Shown in pieces: positions 25,385 to 35,230 of a DNA stretch of 64,000 nt (positions are counted from its first letter, which is position 1; each line of letters starts with the position of its first letter). The notes under the pieces were generated by a model. The model saw only the letters and a list, made by a program, of their open reading frames with translations, did no database searches and had not been told where the DNA came from. Source of the DNA: Desulfitobacterium sp038181555 (GTDB lineage: Bacteria; Bacillota; Desulfitobacteriia; Desulfitobacteriales; Desulfitobacteriaceae); contig NZ_JBBWUA010000003.1 in assembly GCF_038181555.1 (NCBI RefSeq), positions 62,001-126,000 on the forward strand, in the 5' to 3' direction. A program made the translations under genes and the position numbers.

Positions 25385-26278
25385 ATGGTTTCTGTTAGAA
25401 TACCCGCAACTTCAGCCAACTTGGGGCCAGGCTTTGATTGCCTCGGCATGGCCCTTTCTTTATATAATTTCGTCCAGATTGATGCTAGTGATTCTTTTGA
25501 GATTACCTTAACAGGAGACTACTCATCAGGCATTGCTACCGATGATTCTAATCTCGTCTGGCAAAGTATGTGCGCCTTGTGGAATGAGATCGGCATTAAA
25601 ACTCCCACCGTATCCCTGACTTTGGAGAACAATGTCCCCCCCACTCGTGGCTTAGGCAGTAGCTCGGCGGCCATCGTGGGAGGACTTGTAGCAGCCAATG
25701 AATATGCCGGGGGCGTCTTAAGCAAGCAGGAAATTCTTCAGATAGCCAATCGTATCGAGGGGCACCCTGATAATGTGGCACCTGCCCTACTAGGGGGAAT
25801 TACTCTAGCCGTATCCACTGAGACCTCTGTAATCGCCAGAATCTTGCAGGATAATCCTCGATTCATTGCTTTAGCCATTGTACCCGACTTCCACCTCTCT
25901 ACAGAAAAAAGCCGCAATGTGTTGCCTGCATCAATACCTCGCACCGATGCGGTCTTTAATCTATCTAGGACAGCTTTGCTGGTAGAAGCCCTCATTCATG
26001 AAAATTATGAGTTTCTCAGGGAGGGTATGCAGGATCGTCTTCATCAAAACCAACGAGCGGCCCTGGTTCCCGGACTCTCTGAAACTTTAGAAGTCGCTCT
26101 TGACCTTGGAGCATTTGGCTCAGCACTAAGCGGCTCGGGGCCAACCATCCTAGCTCTTGTCTCCTCGGCTAAGGCCAGTGAAATATCTCAAGCTATGGTG
26201 GATTCCTTAAGCTCCCATGGGTTAACGTCTAAAGCATATACCCTCGCCATTGATTCAGTAGGGGCAACAGTATTATAA
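25385..26278 (+). CDS. thrB: Homoserine kinase
   Basis: A 297-residue GHMP kinase: N-terminal RIPATSANLGPGFDCLGMAL, the ATP loop PPTRGLGSSSAAIVGG (about 78-93) and the C-terminal GSALSGSGPTILAL. It phosphorylates homoserine for threonine synthesis. It has AAGGAGG before the start and lies 11 bases after hom. No thrC is visible downstream; the operon ends at the palindrome. Confidence 0.96.
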   Translation: MVSVRIPATSANLGPGFDCLGMALSLYNFVQIDASDSFEITLTGDYSSGIATDDSNLVWQSMCALWNEIGIKTPTVSLTLENNVPPTRGLGSSSAAIVGGLVAANEYAGGVLSKQEILQIANRIEGHPDNVAPALLGGITLAVSTETSVIARILQDNPRFIALAIVPDFHLSTEKSRNVLPASIPRTDAVFNLSRTALLVEALIHENYEFLREGMQDRLHQNQRAALVPGLSETLEVALDLGAFGSALSGSGPTILALVSSAKASEISQAMVDSLSSHGLTSKAYTLAIDSVGATVL

Positions 26279-26325
26279 AGAATGAGTATGTAATGATTGA
26301 TTATTACCAAGACTGTGTACTGTAA

Positions 26326-26381
26326 AAATGAGGCCTGTCCCAAATACGAATGCGCATTCGTATTTGGGACAGGCCTCATTT
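26326..26381. terminator. 56-bp perfect palindrome acting as shared terminator between thrB and the convergent gene
   Basis: Each half is 28 bases (for example AATGAGGCCTGTCCC.. and its exact complement) and they meet at GCGC with no spacer. As RNA this is a ~26-bp hairpin with a 4-base loop. The minus-strand transcript ends CCTCATTTTTA, a proper U-tract; the plus-strand tail (TTTCCAATTTT) is weaker. Confidence 0.8.
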
Positions 26382-26404
26382 CCAATTTTGCCTTTAATTT
26401 CGAT

Positions 26405-27286
26405 CTAGCTTTTTTTCATCTCATCCAAATACTTGATGGCACTCAGGGCAGCCGTTCCCCCTTCCCCTACCGCTTTGTTCAGCTGATAGGGTTGTCCGGA
26501 GCAATCTCCTGCAGCAAAGAGTCCCGGCACACTGGTTCCTAAGTCTCGGTTAACCTTAATCGCTCCTTTGTCCATTTCCAGCCCTGGAACAATCTGCTCT
26601 GCCGGCAAGCTTTCCCGTAAAACGAATACGCCATCTACCTGGATTTCTTCACTATCCAAGACCAGCTTCTCGACATTCTGTGTGCCGAATATTTCTTTGA
26701 TTCTAGCCTTCTTTTGGATGATTCTTGAATCGAGCTGACCCACTTCTTTATAGAAAGGTATGTAATATACCTCCGAGCAAAGCTCAGCCATAAAGTTGGC
26801 TTCCGCTTCACCCTCATGACTATAGGAAATAATAGCGACTTTCTTTCCTTTGTACAAGGGACCATCGCAGGTCGCACAATAGCCCACCCCACGGCCCAGT
26901 AGCTCCGTCTCTCCGGGAAGAAGCTTGGTCGGTGATACCCCGGTGGCCAAAACCACTGCATCAGCTTCAAAGGATTCATTATTACCCACTAAGGTAAAAG
27001 GCGGCCCAGGATAAATATTGAGGACCTTCCAGGTCACGACTTCAATCCCCATAGATTTCAAGTGGTTCAGATAGTGTTGCCGCAATTCTTCCCCTTTAAT
27101 TTCGGGAAAGCCCAAGTAGTTATCAATCTGTGGAGCCTTGGCTAATTTGGGACTACAGAAATCACTTCCCAAAAGGATAAAGTCTTTATTTCTAATTTTG
27201 GCATTTAAAGCGGCTGACATCCCAGCCGGTCCACACCCGACAATCGCGAGCTGATAATGGGATTTTAGTTTAAACTCTTCACTCAT
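26405..27286 (-). CDS. Thioredoxin reductase-like flavoprotein, probably ferredoxin-dependent type (FFTR)
   Basis: About 293 residues with FAD motif GCGPAGMSAALNA (18-30), the redox pair CATC (C137, C140) and the C-terminal FAD segment GLFAAGDCSGQPYQ. The second nucleotide site is altered: AIISYSHEGEAEANFM stands where NADPH enzymes have GGGDSAxEEA, and the HRRxxFR stretch is missing (IPFYKEVGQL). Such loss is typical of the clostridial ferredoxin-dependent flavin thioredoxin reductases. The start is ATG 27286; an upstream in-frame extension lacks homology. Confidence 0.8.
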   Translation of the reverse strand: MSEEFKLKSHYQLAIVGCGPAGMSAALNAKIRNKDFILLGSDFCSPKLAKAPQIDNYLGFPEIKGEELRQHYLNHLKSMGIEVVTWKVLNIYPGPPFTLVGNNESFEADAVVLATGVSPTKLLPGETELLGRGVGYCATCDGPLYKGKKVAIISYSHEGEAEANFMAELCSEVYYIPFYKEVGQLDSRIIQKKARIKEIFGTQNVEKLVLDSEEIQVDGVFVLRESLPAEQIVPGLEMDKGAIKVNRDLGTSVPGLFAAGDCSGQPYQLNKAVGEGGTAALSAIKYLDEMKKS

Positions 27287-27476
27287 ACAACCCAACCTCC
27301 TTAGTTCACTATCCTTCTTATTCTGCAAAAGATCTTAGAATCCCTTTCTCTAGATAGAAATCAGAGGCAGGACAGATCTAGACAATTTTACTTTTTATAA
27401 CCTTAGTATCAACAAAGTACAACGAAATATAGCACTCAAGATAGAAAAACGCTCCAAATAGAAACACGCTCAATAT

Positions 27477-28070
27477 TCAGCGTGTTCTTTCTAACCCGTA
27501 GAGCTCCTTATAATTGGCGTAGTTTTCTAAGACTCGCTGCACATACTCTCTAGTTTCTCCAAAAGGGATATCCTCCGTCTTTAATTCATCCAGCTTAAGC
27601 TGTTCTGTTTTTAGCCACTCATTAACATGCCCTCGCCCACCATTGTAAGCCGCCAAGACGAGCTCGATATCCCGGAACTCCTTCTGCAAATTAGCTATGT
27701 ACCAGGTTCCATACTGGATATTCTTTGCCGGCTCTTTTAATTGACTTTCGCTGAAGCTTTGATCGCCAAGTGTCTCGGCAATCCACTTAGCGGTGTCCGG
27801 CATAAGCTGCATCAGGCCCAACGCCCCTTTATGAGACTCGGAATAGGGGAGAAATTTGCTTTCGGCCCGAATCACGGAAATGACCAGCAAAGGATCAACC
27901 TCATATTGTACAGCATACTCCTCAATTTGGGATCGATAGGGATAGGGATAAAGCACCTTCTTTATAGTTGGAGTCTGAATTAAGACAAAAACAGCTACCA
28001 AGATAATCAGAGTAAAGAAAAATCCCGATCGTTTTCGCTTGCGTTGCACTTTGAACCCTTTTTTCTTCAT
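27477..28070 (-). CDS. Membrane-anchored lytic transglycosylase (SLT/LT domain)
   Basis: About 197 residues. A basic N-terminus precedes one membrane segment (GFFFTLIILVAVFVLIQ, about 17-33). The SLT domain follows with catalytic Glu in IRAESKF, then ALGLMQLMPDTAKW and AAYNGGRGHV. It cleaves peptidoglycan outside the membrane to anhydro-muropeptides. The length and layout fit SLT proteins next to coaE in spore formers. Start ATG 28070 follows CAAGGAGCCTCT. Confidence 0.9.
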   Translation of the reverse strand: MKKKGFKVQRKRKRSGFFFTLIILVAVFVLIQTPTIKKVLYPYPYRSQIEEYAVQYEVDPLLVISVIRAESKFLPYSESHKGALGLMQLMPDTAKWIAETLGDQSFSESQLKEPAKNIQYGTWYIANLQKEFRDIELVLAAYNGGRGHVNEWLKTEQLKLDELKTEDIPFGETREYVQRVLENYANYKELYGLERTR

Positions 28071-28154
28071 AGAGGCTCCTTGGATTTCATCAGTATTTAT
28101 CACGTTCTTGGAGAGTAATAGAGCTTCTTATCTAGCTTTAGATAATACTTAATT

Positions 28155-28757
28155 CTATAGATCATGTTCTCTGAATATTCTTTCCATTTCTTTCCTTAAT
28201 TGTACTTCAGTTTGTAGCCAATTTCCAGAGTTATCGATGACAACATCTGCCTTTTTCCTTTTCTCATCTAAAGAAAATTGGGCTTGCATACGTAGCTCAA
28301 CCTCTTCAAGAGTCAAAGCATCTCGTTTCATCACACGTTGCTTTTGCATCATAGCAGGTACCCAAACAACCCAGATTTCATCCATATGCTCATAAAAACC
28401 AGCCTCAAAAAGCAAGGGAACATCCCAAATACATACTTTGTGCCCTGCTAAGGCGATAGTTTCTTGTTGTTTAAGCATGTCTCGTCTGACCAAAGGATGG
28501 AGAATCCGCTCAAGCTGTTTGAGGGCAAGATCATCAGTGAAAACAATACTACCCAAGGCTCGGCGATTGATCAGTCCTCCATCGGTCACAATACCATGAC
28601 CAAATGCAGCCGTGATGGCTGCAATGGTTTCAGGTGCATCATATAATTCATGGACCGTTCGGTCCGCATCAATAATCGGTATACCGTGTTCGGAGAGCCA
28701 ACGGGAGACCGTGGATTTTCCGCTACCGATCCCTCCCGTCAAACCAATGACGAACAT
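28155..28757 (-). CDS. coaE: Dephospho-CoA kinase
   Basis: A 200-residue P-loop kinase, the last step of CoA synthesis. It has IGLTGGIGSGKSTVSRWL (Walker A) and DADRTVHELY, plus VWDVPLLFEAGF. ATG 28757 follows GAGGTGG with about seven bases; a GTG three codons earlier is unlikely. It forms a run with ytaF upstream (19 bases) and the lytic transglycosylase downstream. CoaD is also in the window, at 43673. Confidence 0.94.
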   Translation of the reverse strand: MFVIGLTGGIGSGKSTVSRWLSEHGIPIIDADRTVHELYDAPETIAAITAAFGHGIVTDGGLINRRALGSIVFTDDLALKQLERILHPLVRRDMLKQQETIALAGHKVCIWDVPLLFEAGFYEHMDEIWVVWVPAMMQKQRVMKRDALTLEEVELRMQAQFSLDEKRKKADVVIDNSGNWLQTEVQLRKEMERIFREHDL

Positions 28758-28776
28758 GAACGCCACCTCGACTTGC

Positions 28777-29433
28777 TTATATCATCTTTCTGAGAGCTAT
28801 GAGAATCAACATCGTCCCAGGCAGAAGCCCCAACTTTGCTAGATGTTCCTCCGGAAGCTTTCCGGCTAAAGCCTGCCCGAATTTGATCATAACGATTTGC
28901 ATAAAAGCTACCCAACCAATCATCGATAGAGAATTCAGAACTCCCATAGCAAGGCCTAAGACCAATCCGGAGGCAAAGGCATCTAAAGACAAGGCAGTTC
29001 CCAGTAACACACTTTCCTTGGCACTGATAACCCCAGAACCATCGAGGTCTGCCTGCTCTGGCGTTCTGAGTACTTGCACTACGACGCCTAGGATTTTAAA
29101 TTCCAATTTCAGAACGGGTTCACGTAAAGCCACGGTTTGAGTCGGTACAGCTTTAGGGGTATCGCCTTTTATCAAGCTGAGCACCGCTTTTGTCAGTTGG
29201 TAGCCACCTAGGGAAAGCAAGATAGCTGCTGCCAGCAAATTGGGTGGGATGAAGGTGATGATGTCCATGAACACATCCCCTAAAAATACCGCAGCACCCA
29301 TGGCTACCACTGTACAAAGAGTCATAACCAGCATAGAGAGTAGAGGTATACGTATTTTTCTGATTCCATAAGATAACCCGACGCCAAATCCATCAAAACT
29401 TAGGGCTAAAGCGAAGAGTAGAGCTGCTCCCAT
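28777..29433 (-). CDS. ytaF: Sporulation membrane protein YtaF (MntP-like fold)
   Basis: A 218-residue protein with about six membrane segments in two repeats: ALLFALALSFDGFGVGLSYGI at the start and VLLGTALSLDAFASGLVLGLAMG near 143. Each holds an Asp in the membrane, as in manganese exporters of the MntP family. YtaF is conserved in spore formers and its substrate is unknown. It precedes coaE by 19 bases. Confidence 0.88.
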   Translation of the reverse strand: MGAALLFALALSFDGFGVGLSYGIRKIRIPLLSMLVMTLCTVVAMGAAVFLGDVFMDIITFIPPNLLAAAILLSLGGYQLTKAVLSLIKGDTPKAVPTQTVALREPVLKLEFKILGVVVQVLRTPEQADLDGSGVISAKESVLLGTALSLDAFASGLVLGLAMGVLNSLSMIGWVAFMQIVMIKFGQALAGKLPEEHLAKLGLLPGTMLILIALRKMI

Positions 29434-29500
29434 ATCTATCCTCCTGTATGTTCCATTTCCTTGCAGGATAATATATGGGTAAACTCTCCCTATTGTGACC

Positions 29501-31378
29501 CTAGTCTTCTGTTAATTCCAGCCACTCCAGCATCGTGCTGTCCAGTAAAGCTTTTTTCTCCTCATAAGCATGATGGATCTCCATGGCTTTTTCGTAATTT
29601 GAAGCAACTTCCTCCATCTGACTTTCCAAGGAATTTATCTCCTTCTCTAACTCAGCAACCTGCGTCTCCAGCTCCAGTGCCTTTTTCTGGCGTCGCTTGA
29701 GATCACGCTCCGTAGCTCCTTTAGCGTTATCCTTAAGACTCGGAATCACGCTGTTAGAGTTATTCTGATCAGACACATTGCGGGCCTGAGCAGCTACAGC
29801 TGTCTCTTCCTGTACCTGAGCTTTATATGTGCTGTAATCCCCTTCATAAAGCCGAATTCCCTCAGGGGTCAAGCGGGCTATTTTATTGACCACTCGATCT
29901 AAAAAATAGCGATCATGGGATACCACTAAGAGTGTGCCATCAAAGTCCTGGAGAGCTTCTTCTAAGACATCTCTCATTCGAGTATCTAAATGGTTAGTCG
30001 GTTCGTCCAAGAGCAACACATTACCTTGAGTAAGAAAAAGCTTGGCCAAAGCTAGCCGACTCTTTTCCCCTCCGCTCAATACGGAAACAGGCTTAAAGAC
30101 TTCCTCCGCCACAAAACCGAAACGTGCCAGTAGGCTGCGAATCTCGGGGTCCAGCAGATCGGAGTCCTCGCGAATTTCATCAAGGATGCTCCCCTTCCCT
30201 CTCAGTTCCTCATGCTCCTGAGAATAGTACCCCAGCTTTACATTAGCGCCCAGGCGAATCTCACCCTTATAGTTCAACCCACCCTTGATGGCCTTCAGCA
30301 AACTGGTTTTGCCGACTCCATTCTCCCCAAGCAGGGCTACTCGATCACCTCGGCGCAGCTCAACATCGACCCCCTGGAAAAGCTTCCGTCCAGGAAATTC
30401 TATGGAAACCTCTTCGAGTATAAGGGTCCGATCCCCGCTGCGGCGCCCTGTGGAGAGAGAAATATGCATAGCCTTCGCTGTTTTGCTCACTTCGATTGGC
30501 TTAATCTTATTCAGCTGAGTTTCTCGACCCCGAGCCTGCTTGGAATTCTGACCAGCCTTATTGCGACGGATGTACTCCTCTAGTCGCGCAATCTTTTTGC
30601 TCAACTTGTCTGCTTCCCTGGCCAAGGTCATCTCATCAAGAGCTCTTTGTAGCTCATACTCTGAATAATTTCCGGAATAGCTCTGAAGGCTGCCGTTTTC
30701 TAAGTGAAGGACTTTCTGGACTATATTATCAAGGAAGTAGCGATCGTGGGAAACCACTAGGATTGCACCCGCATATCCTTTCAGAAACCCTTCCAGCCAC
30801 TCCAAAGCATCCATATCCAAATGATTAGTAGGTTCATCCAATACTAAAAAATCTGGAGAACGAAGCAAGAGCTTACTGAGCGCAAGCCGAGTTTTTTGCC
30901 CTCCGCTTAGATGTTGAATAGAGCGGTTAACTTCCTTTGTAAGCCCTAACCCAGAGAGTATTTTTCGAATCTGAGCCTCTAAGGCATATCCACCCATAGT
31001 TTCAAAGCGCTCGGTCAGGGAACTATACTGTTCGAAAATCTTCTCGTCAGTGGACTGGGCCATACGCTCTTCGAGTATGTGAAGCTGTGCCCGCATATCA
31101 ATTAAATCAGCTCGTTCCTCCAGCATGCTGGACCAGACAGTTCCGTTCTCGTCAATGAGTGGATTCTGAGGAAGATATCCTAAGGTTCCGGTAAGAAAGA
31201 CATCCCCGCTTTCTAGGCGAAGCTCTCCTAAACAAGCCCGTAATAGGGTCGTCTTACCCGCCCCATTTGGCCCCACCAAGCCCACTTTTTCCCCTTTCTC
31301 TACAGCAAAAGTTACTTGCCGAAAAAGGGCTTCACCGGAAACGTCCACGCCACAATTCCGACAGTAAAGAATACTCAT
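29501..31378 (-). CDS. ABC-F family ATPase (translation factor type)
   Basis: A 625-residue soluble protein with two ATPase domains: Walker A GPNGAGKTTLL and GENGVGKTSLL, signatures LSGGQKTRLAL and LSGGEKSRLAL. A linker lies between (about 235-300, rich in basic and helical residues), and a C-terminal coiled coil follows (about 550-620, LELETQVAELEKEINSLESQ). No membrane part is present. ABC-F proteins work on stalled or antibiotic-bound ribosomes. The layout is like YdiF/Uup; the subfamily is not certain. Confidence 0.93.
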   Translation of the reverse strand: MSILYCRNCGVDVSGEALFRQVTFAVEKGEKVGLVGPNGAGKTTLLRACLGELRLESGDVFLTGTLGYLPQNPLIDENGTVWSSMLEERADLIDMRAQLHILEERMAQSTDEKIFEQYSSLTERFETMGGYALEAQIRKILSGLGLTKEVNRSIQHLSGGQKTRLALSKLLLRSPDFLVLDEPTNHLDMDALEWLEGFLKGYAGAILVVSHDRYFLDNIVQKVLHLENGSLQSYSGNYSEYELQRALDEMTLAREADKLSKKIARLEEYIRRNKAGQNSKQARGRETQLNKIKPIEVSKTAKAMHISLSTGRRSGDRTLILEEVSIEFPGRKLFQGVDVELRRGDRVALLGENGVGKTSLLKAIKGGLNYKGEIRLGANVKLGYYSQEHEELRGKGSILDEIREDSDLLDPEIRSLLARFGFVAEEVFKPVSVLSGGEKSRLALAKLFLTQGNVLLLDEPTNHLDTRMRDVLEEALQDFDGTLLVVSHDRYFLDRVVNKIARLTPEGIRLYEGDYSTYKAQVQEETAVAAQARNVSDQNNSNSVIPSLKDNAKGATERDLKRRQKKALELETQVAELEKEINSLESQMEEVASNYEKAMEIHHAYEEKKALLDSTMLEWLELTED

Positions 31379-31484
31379 ATCTAAATAACTCCTTTTATGG
31401 GTGAATCATGAAGGCAGGTCCCTTTATTCACCTTTATTTGGGTCGAGTTGCTTACGCTCATGGGCCTTTTTCGGAGCAAAAAGC

Positions 31485-32306
31485 TTACTTCTGACAGCTT
31501 GAACAAAATACCGTAGATCGGCCGCCCAGTCGAATCTTTTCTAAGGGCTGCCCGCAACAACGGCAGGCTTCTCCGCCACGGCCATAAACCTTTAGCTCCT
31601 TTTGAAAGGCTCCCTTTTCACCATTGGCATCCTGATAATCCCGAAAAGAGGTACCCTTGGCAACAATTCCTTCTTGAAGGACTTCTCGGATTGCTCCATG
31701 GAGACCCACCACCTCTTCAGCTGTCAGGGTATTGGCACAGCGTTCAGGGGCAATGCCAGCCCTAAACAACGCCTCATCGGCATAGATATTGCCAATTCCC
31801 GCCACTAGTGCTTGATCCAATAAGGCTGCCTTGATTGCTAGCTTTCGAGAGGCGATTCCCTTTCCCAACTCATCGGGTGTGAAGCCATTCTCTAGTGGCT
31901 CCGGCCCCAAACGAGCCAAAGAAGGCCAGTTGAGCCGTTCCTCTGTTCTTACCAGCTGTAACCGACCAAACTTTCGCGTATCAGTGAAATGAACTTCTCC
32001 TTGGTCAAGCTTCAGGACGACATGGGTATGTTTCTCTGGTTCATGGTTTTGCGTATGGTAAATCAAGCGTCCGGTCATGCGCATATGGGCAATGAAGGAC
32101 CATCCTTCATTCAAAGTAAACAATAGATATTTTCCTCGTCGCTCGATACTTTGAATCCTCAACCCTTTGACTGTTTCGGCAAAGGGATTTTCCTCATAAT
32201 CCTCCACAGCGCCCGGCCAACGAATCTCAACCTTAGTAATACACTGGTTAAGAATATGCTGACTCAAGCTTCTGCGAATCGTCTCTACTTCTGGTAATTC
32301 CGGCAT
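31485..32306 (-). CDS. mutM: Formamidopyrimidine-DNA glycosylase
   Basis: A 273-residue base-excision glycosylase. The N-terminus is PELPEVETIRRSL with the Pro nucleophile and Glu. The helix-two-turn-helix region includes GIGNIYADEALFRAGI. The zinc finger at the end is CRCCGQPLEKIRLGGRSTVFCSSCQK-like with four Cys. It removes oxidised purines such as 8-oxoguanine. It follows polA, a common arrangement (polA-mutM-coaE-type cluster) in low-GC Gram-positives. Confidence 0.96.
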   Translation of the reverse strand: MPELPEVETIRRSLSQHILNQCITKVEIRWPGAVEDYEENPFAETVKGLRIQSIERRGKYLLFTLNEGWSFIAHMRMTGRLIYHTQNHEPEKHTHVVLKLDQGEVHFTDTRKFGRLQLVRTEERLNWPSLARLGPEPLENGFTPDELGKGIASRKLAIKAALLDQALVAGIGNIYADEALFRAGIAPERCANTLTAEEVVGLHGAIREVLQEGIVAKGTSFRDYQDANGEKGAFQKELKVYGRGGEACRCCGQPLEKIRLGGRSTVFCSSCQK

Positions 32307-32404
32307 CTTTTACACCTTCATATTTAAAGATCAAGCATATGCATTCATAGAATTCTTTAACCATGAATACCCTACTACCTAGACATTCTACTCTTGCGGG
32401 TATC

Positions 32405-35041
32405 CTACTCCTGCTGATGTTCAGTGAAGTAATACGATTCCATGTCATACCAATTAGGACCACTCTTACACTCCACGGTCAAGGGCACTGACAACGGAAA
32501 AGCAGTTTCCATTTCTTCACGAACAACTTTGGCTACAGCATCTAAGTCTTCCGGTGCCACTTCGAGAACTAATTCGTCGTGAACCTGCAACAAAAGGTGT
32601 GCACGATAAGGCTCAATGGCTTTAGCCACCCCTAGCATAGCTAACTTCATAATATCCGCAGCTGTTCCTTGGATGGGAGTATTCATGGCGATCCGCTCTC
32701 CGAATTGACGCTGCACTCGATTTGGGTGCCGCAATTCAGGAATACGCCGTAAGCGGTTAAGCAAGGTGCGCACCTGCGCCTCTTCTTTAGCTTTGACGAC
32801 GATTTCTTCAAGGTAACGTTTAACTCCTTCATAACGATGGAAGTACTTCTCGATATACTCTTTTGCCTCTTTGCGAGGTACCCCTAAATCTCTACCTAAG
32901 CCAAATTCCGTCAACCCATAAACCAAACCAAAATTAACGGCCTTAGCCTTTCGGCGCATATCCTTGGTCACTTCATCCATAGGAACCCCGAATACCTCTG
33001 AAGCTGTCCGCGTATGAACATCTTGATTTAAGAAGAAGGATTCACGCATCACTTCATCCTGGGAATAATGGGCAAGGATTCTCAGTTCGATTTGGGAATA
33101 ATCTGCCGACAAAAGCACCCAACCCGATTGGGTAGGTTTAAACACTTTCCGCAATAACCGTCCAAGCTCCAGACGGATAGGGATATTTTGCAGATTCGGC
33201 TCTGTACTGGATAAACGTCCTGTAGCAGCAACAGTCTGTTGGAAGGTCGTGTGAACTCTTCCCTCATGAATCTGTGCCAGCAAGCCATTGACATAGGTCG
33301 ACATGAGCTTACTCAGCTGCCGATAATCCAAAATTTTCTCCACCATAGGATGAGCTGTCTTTAATTCCTCTAAAGTATCGGCATCAGTGGAATACCCGGT
33401 TTTGGTCTTTTTCATGGGGGGAAGCCCTAGCTTTTCAAAGAGAATATGACCCAACTGTTGCGGAGAGTTAATATTAAAGGTCTCTCCGGCATCCTCGTAG
33501 ATTCCTTCTTCCAAGCGTTCTAGTTCCCCGGACAAGTTCTGCCCAAATTCCTCAAGCATTGGAGCATCCACCACAATCCCCTGCTTTTCCATCTGCGCAA
33601 GGATAGGGCTTAGAGGTTCCTCCATTTCATGAAGGAGCGCCCCCAAACCAAGTTCCTCTAAGGTTTCCTTGTAAGAGCCGGCTACTTGTGCTAAAGCCGA
33701 CGCTTCTTCGCCTAGATTTCCGAATTCTATAACGCCGGGAATGTACTCTTTCACCAACCCTAATGATTCAAATTTTGTACGAGTAGGGTTAATTAAATAA
33801 GCAGCCAAGCTGATATCCATAGCTAATCCCTGCATAGTAATATCTTCATTTAAGAGCAGAGTGTAGAGTAGCTTACCGTCTGCTACAAGCTTCGGCACAT
33901 CAGGATCTTCGAGCAAGTTGATGAAGGCTCCACGTAACTCCCGATCCCCTTCGGTCCAAGGCAAAGTAAAGGACTCCCCTGCTACCGCGATTCCCCAGTC
34001 AGTGATTTTAGCCCAATGGGGATTTCCCACAGTATTGGCGAAGGCCAAGGCAAGTGGTGTCTTTTCTTTTAGCCACTTTTGAAGTCGGTGCACCCACTCT
34101 TCATTGGTCAATTCATGCAAAGGCCAGGACACGAGAGCTGATTCTTGAGCTGTATTGCTGTTCTCTTCCCCTATTCCATGATGCTCATGCCAGATGCGGG
34201 TCACACTTTTAAGAACATACTTGTCCAACACTGCCGTAAAAACCTTTTCATCAGGACGGCGATAAGCTAATTTATCTAAGTCAATCTCCAGAGGGACATC
34301 ATAAAGCATGGTAGCCAACTTTTTGCTTAAGATGGCTTTATCTGTATTATTGCGCAGATTCTCTTGAAGCTTCTTTCCTGAGATTTTATCGATGTTCTCT
34401 AAGACATTTTCCACATTACCGTATTCCCATAAGAGCTTCAAAGCTGTTTTCTCCCCTACTCCAGGTACGCCGGGGATATTATCGGAGGCATCCCCCATCA
34501 AGCCCTTGAGATCGACGATTTGAGCAGGGCTAAGCTGATACTTTTCATAAAGAGCCGCTTCTGTGTAGGCATCCACCTCAGTAATTCCTTTACGGGTCAG
34601 ATAAACAGTGGTATGAGGAGAAACCAACTGCAGAGCATCCCGATCCCCTGTGTAAATCTGTACTTCCCATTCCCGCTTCTCAGCCATAGACGTAACAGTA
34701 GCGATGATATCATCAGCTTCATAGCCTACACACTCCAAAATTGGCATGGAAAAAGCAGTTAAGAGTTCTTTTAGAAAATCAAATTGTGGTTTTAGCGCTT
34801 CCGGAGTTTCTTTCCGATGGGCTTTATAATCAGCATATTGCTCTATTCTTACGGTAGCTTTGGTCTTATCAAAAGCCACCACCCAATAATCAGGCTTTTG
34901 CTCCATGAGCAGTCTTAAGAGCATCGTCATAAACCCATGGAGCACATTAGTGGGTTTACCTTCTGCCGTGGTCATCATCGGTAACGCATAAAAGGCCCTG
35001 TTGGCCAAGCTATTGCCATCTAGTATAAGGATTTTTGACAT
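32405..35041 (-). CDS. polA: DNA polymerase I
   Basis: An 878-residue enzyme with three regions. First is a 5'-nuclease domain (LILDGNSLANRAFYALP, LVAFDK, GDASDNIPGVPGVGEKTA). Second is a central exonuclease-like domain that appears degenerate, as in Bacillus, since the DxE and YxxxD motifs are not evident. Third is the polymerase domain with DYSQIELRILAHYSQ, KAVNFGLVYGL and QVHDELVLEV. It fills gaps in repair and removes RNA primers. Confidence 0.96.
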   Translation of the reverse strand: MSKILILDGNSLANRAFYALPMMTTAEGKPTNVLHGFMTMLLRLLMEQKPDYWVVAFDKTKATVRIEQYADYKAHRKETPEALKPQFDFLKELLTAFSMPILECVGYEADDIIATVTSMAEKREWEVQIYTGDRDALQLVSPHTTVYLTRKGITEVDAYTEAALYEKYQLSPAQIVDLKGLMGDASDNIPGVPGVGEKTALKLLWEYGNVENVLENIDKISGKKLQENLRNNTDKAILSKKLATMLYDVPLEIDLDKLAYRRPDEKVFTAVLDKYVLKSVTRIWHEHHGIGEENSNTAQESALVSWPLHELTNEEWVHRLQKWLKEKTPLALAFANTVGNPHWAKITDWGIAVAGESFTLPWTEGDRELRGAFINLLEDPDVPKLVADGKLLYTLLLNEDITMQGLAMDISLAAYLINPTRTKFESLGLVKEYIPGVIEFGNLGEEASALAQVAGSYKETLEELGLGALLHEMEEPLSPILAQMEKQGIVVDAPMLEEFGQNLSGELERLEEGIYEDAGETFNINSPQQLGHILFEKLGLPPMKKTKTGYSTDADTLEELKTAHPMVEKILDYRQLSKLMSTYVNGLLAQIHEGRVHTTFQQTVAATGRLSSTEPNLQNIPIRLELGRLLRKVFKPTQSGWVLLSADYSQIELRILAHYSQDEVMRESFFLNQDVHTRTASEVFGVPMDEVTKDMRRKAKAVNFGLVYGLTEFGLGRDLGVPRKEAKEYIEKYFHRYEGVKRYLEEIVVKAKEEAQVRTLLNRLRRIPELRHPNRVQRQFGERIAMNTPIQGTAADIMKLAMLGVAKAIEPYRAHLLLQVHDELVLEVAPEDLDAVAKVVREEMETAFPLSVPLTVECKSGPNWYDMESYYFTEHQQE

Positions 35042-35230
35042 GTTAAAAACCCCTTTCTTTCCGACTTTAACTATACCATATCAAAGGTTACCCTGCCAAA
35101 CCCTTAAACTAACATAGCAAATAGAAAGGACAGCTTTAGCCCAATATACGACTACATTCCCTTCAGGAACTGCGCAAAGATGACCTCCTATTTGTCCCCC
35201 TTCCCTACAAATGAAGATTGGAGTACTACT

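Noticed and set aside
31390..31440. Hairpin GGTGAAT..ATTCACC between mutM and the ABC-F gene
   Set aside because: The loop is long (about 19 bases) and no U-tract follows, so it was not called as a terminator.
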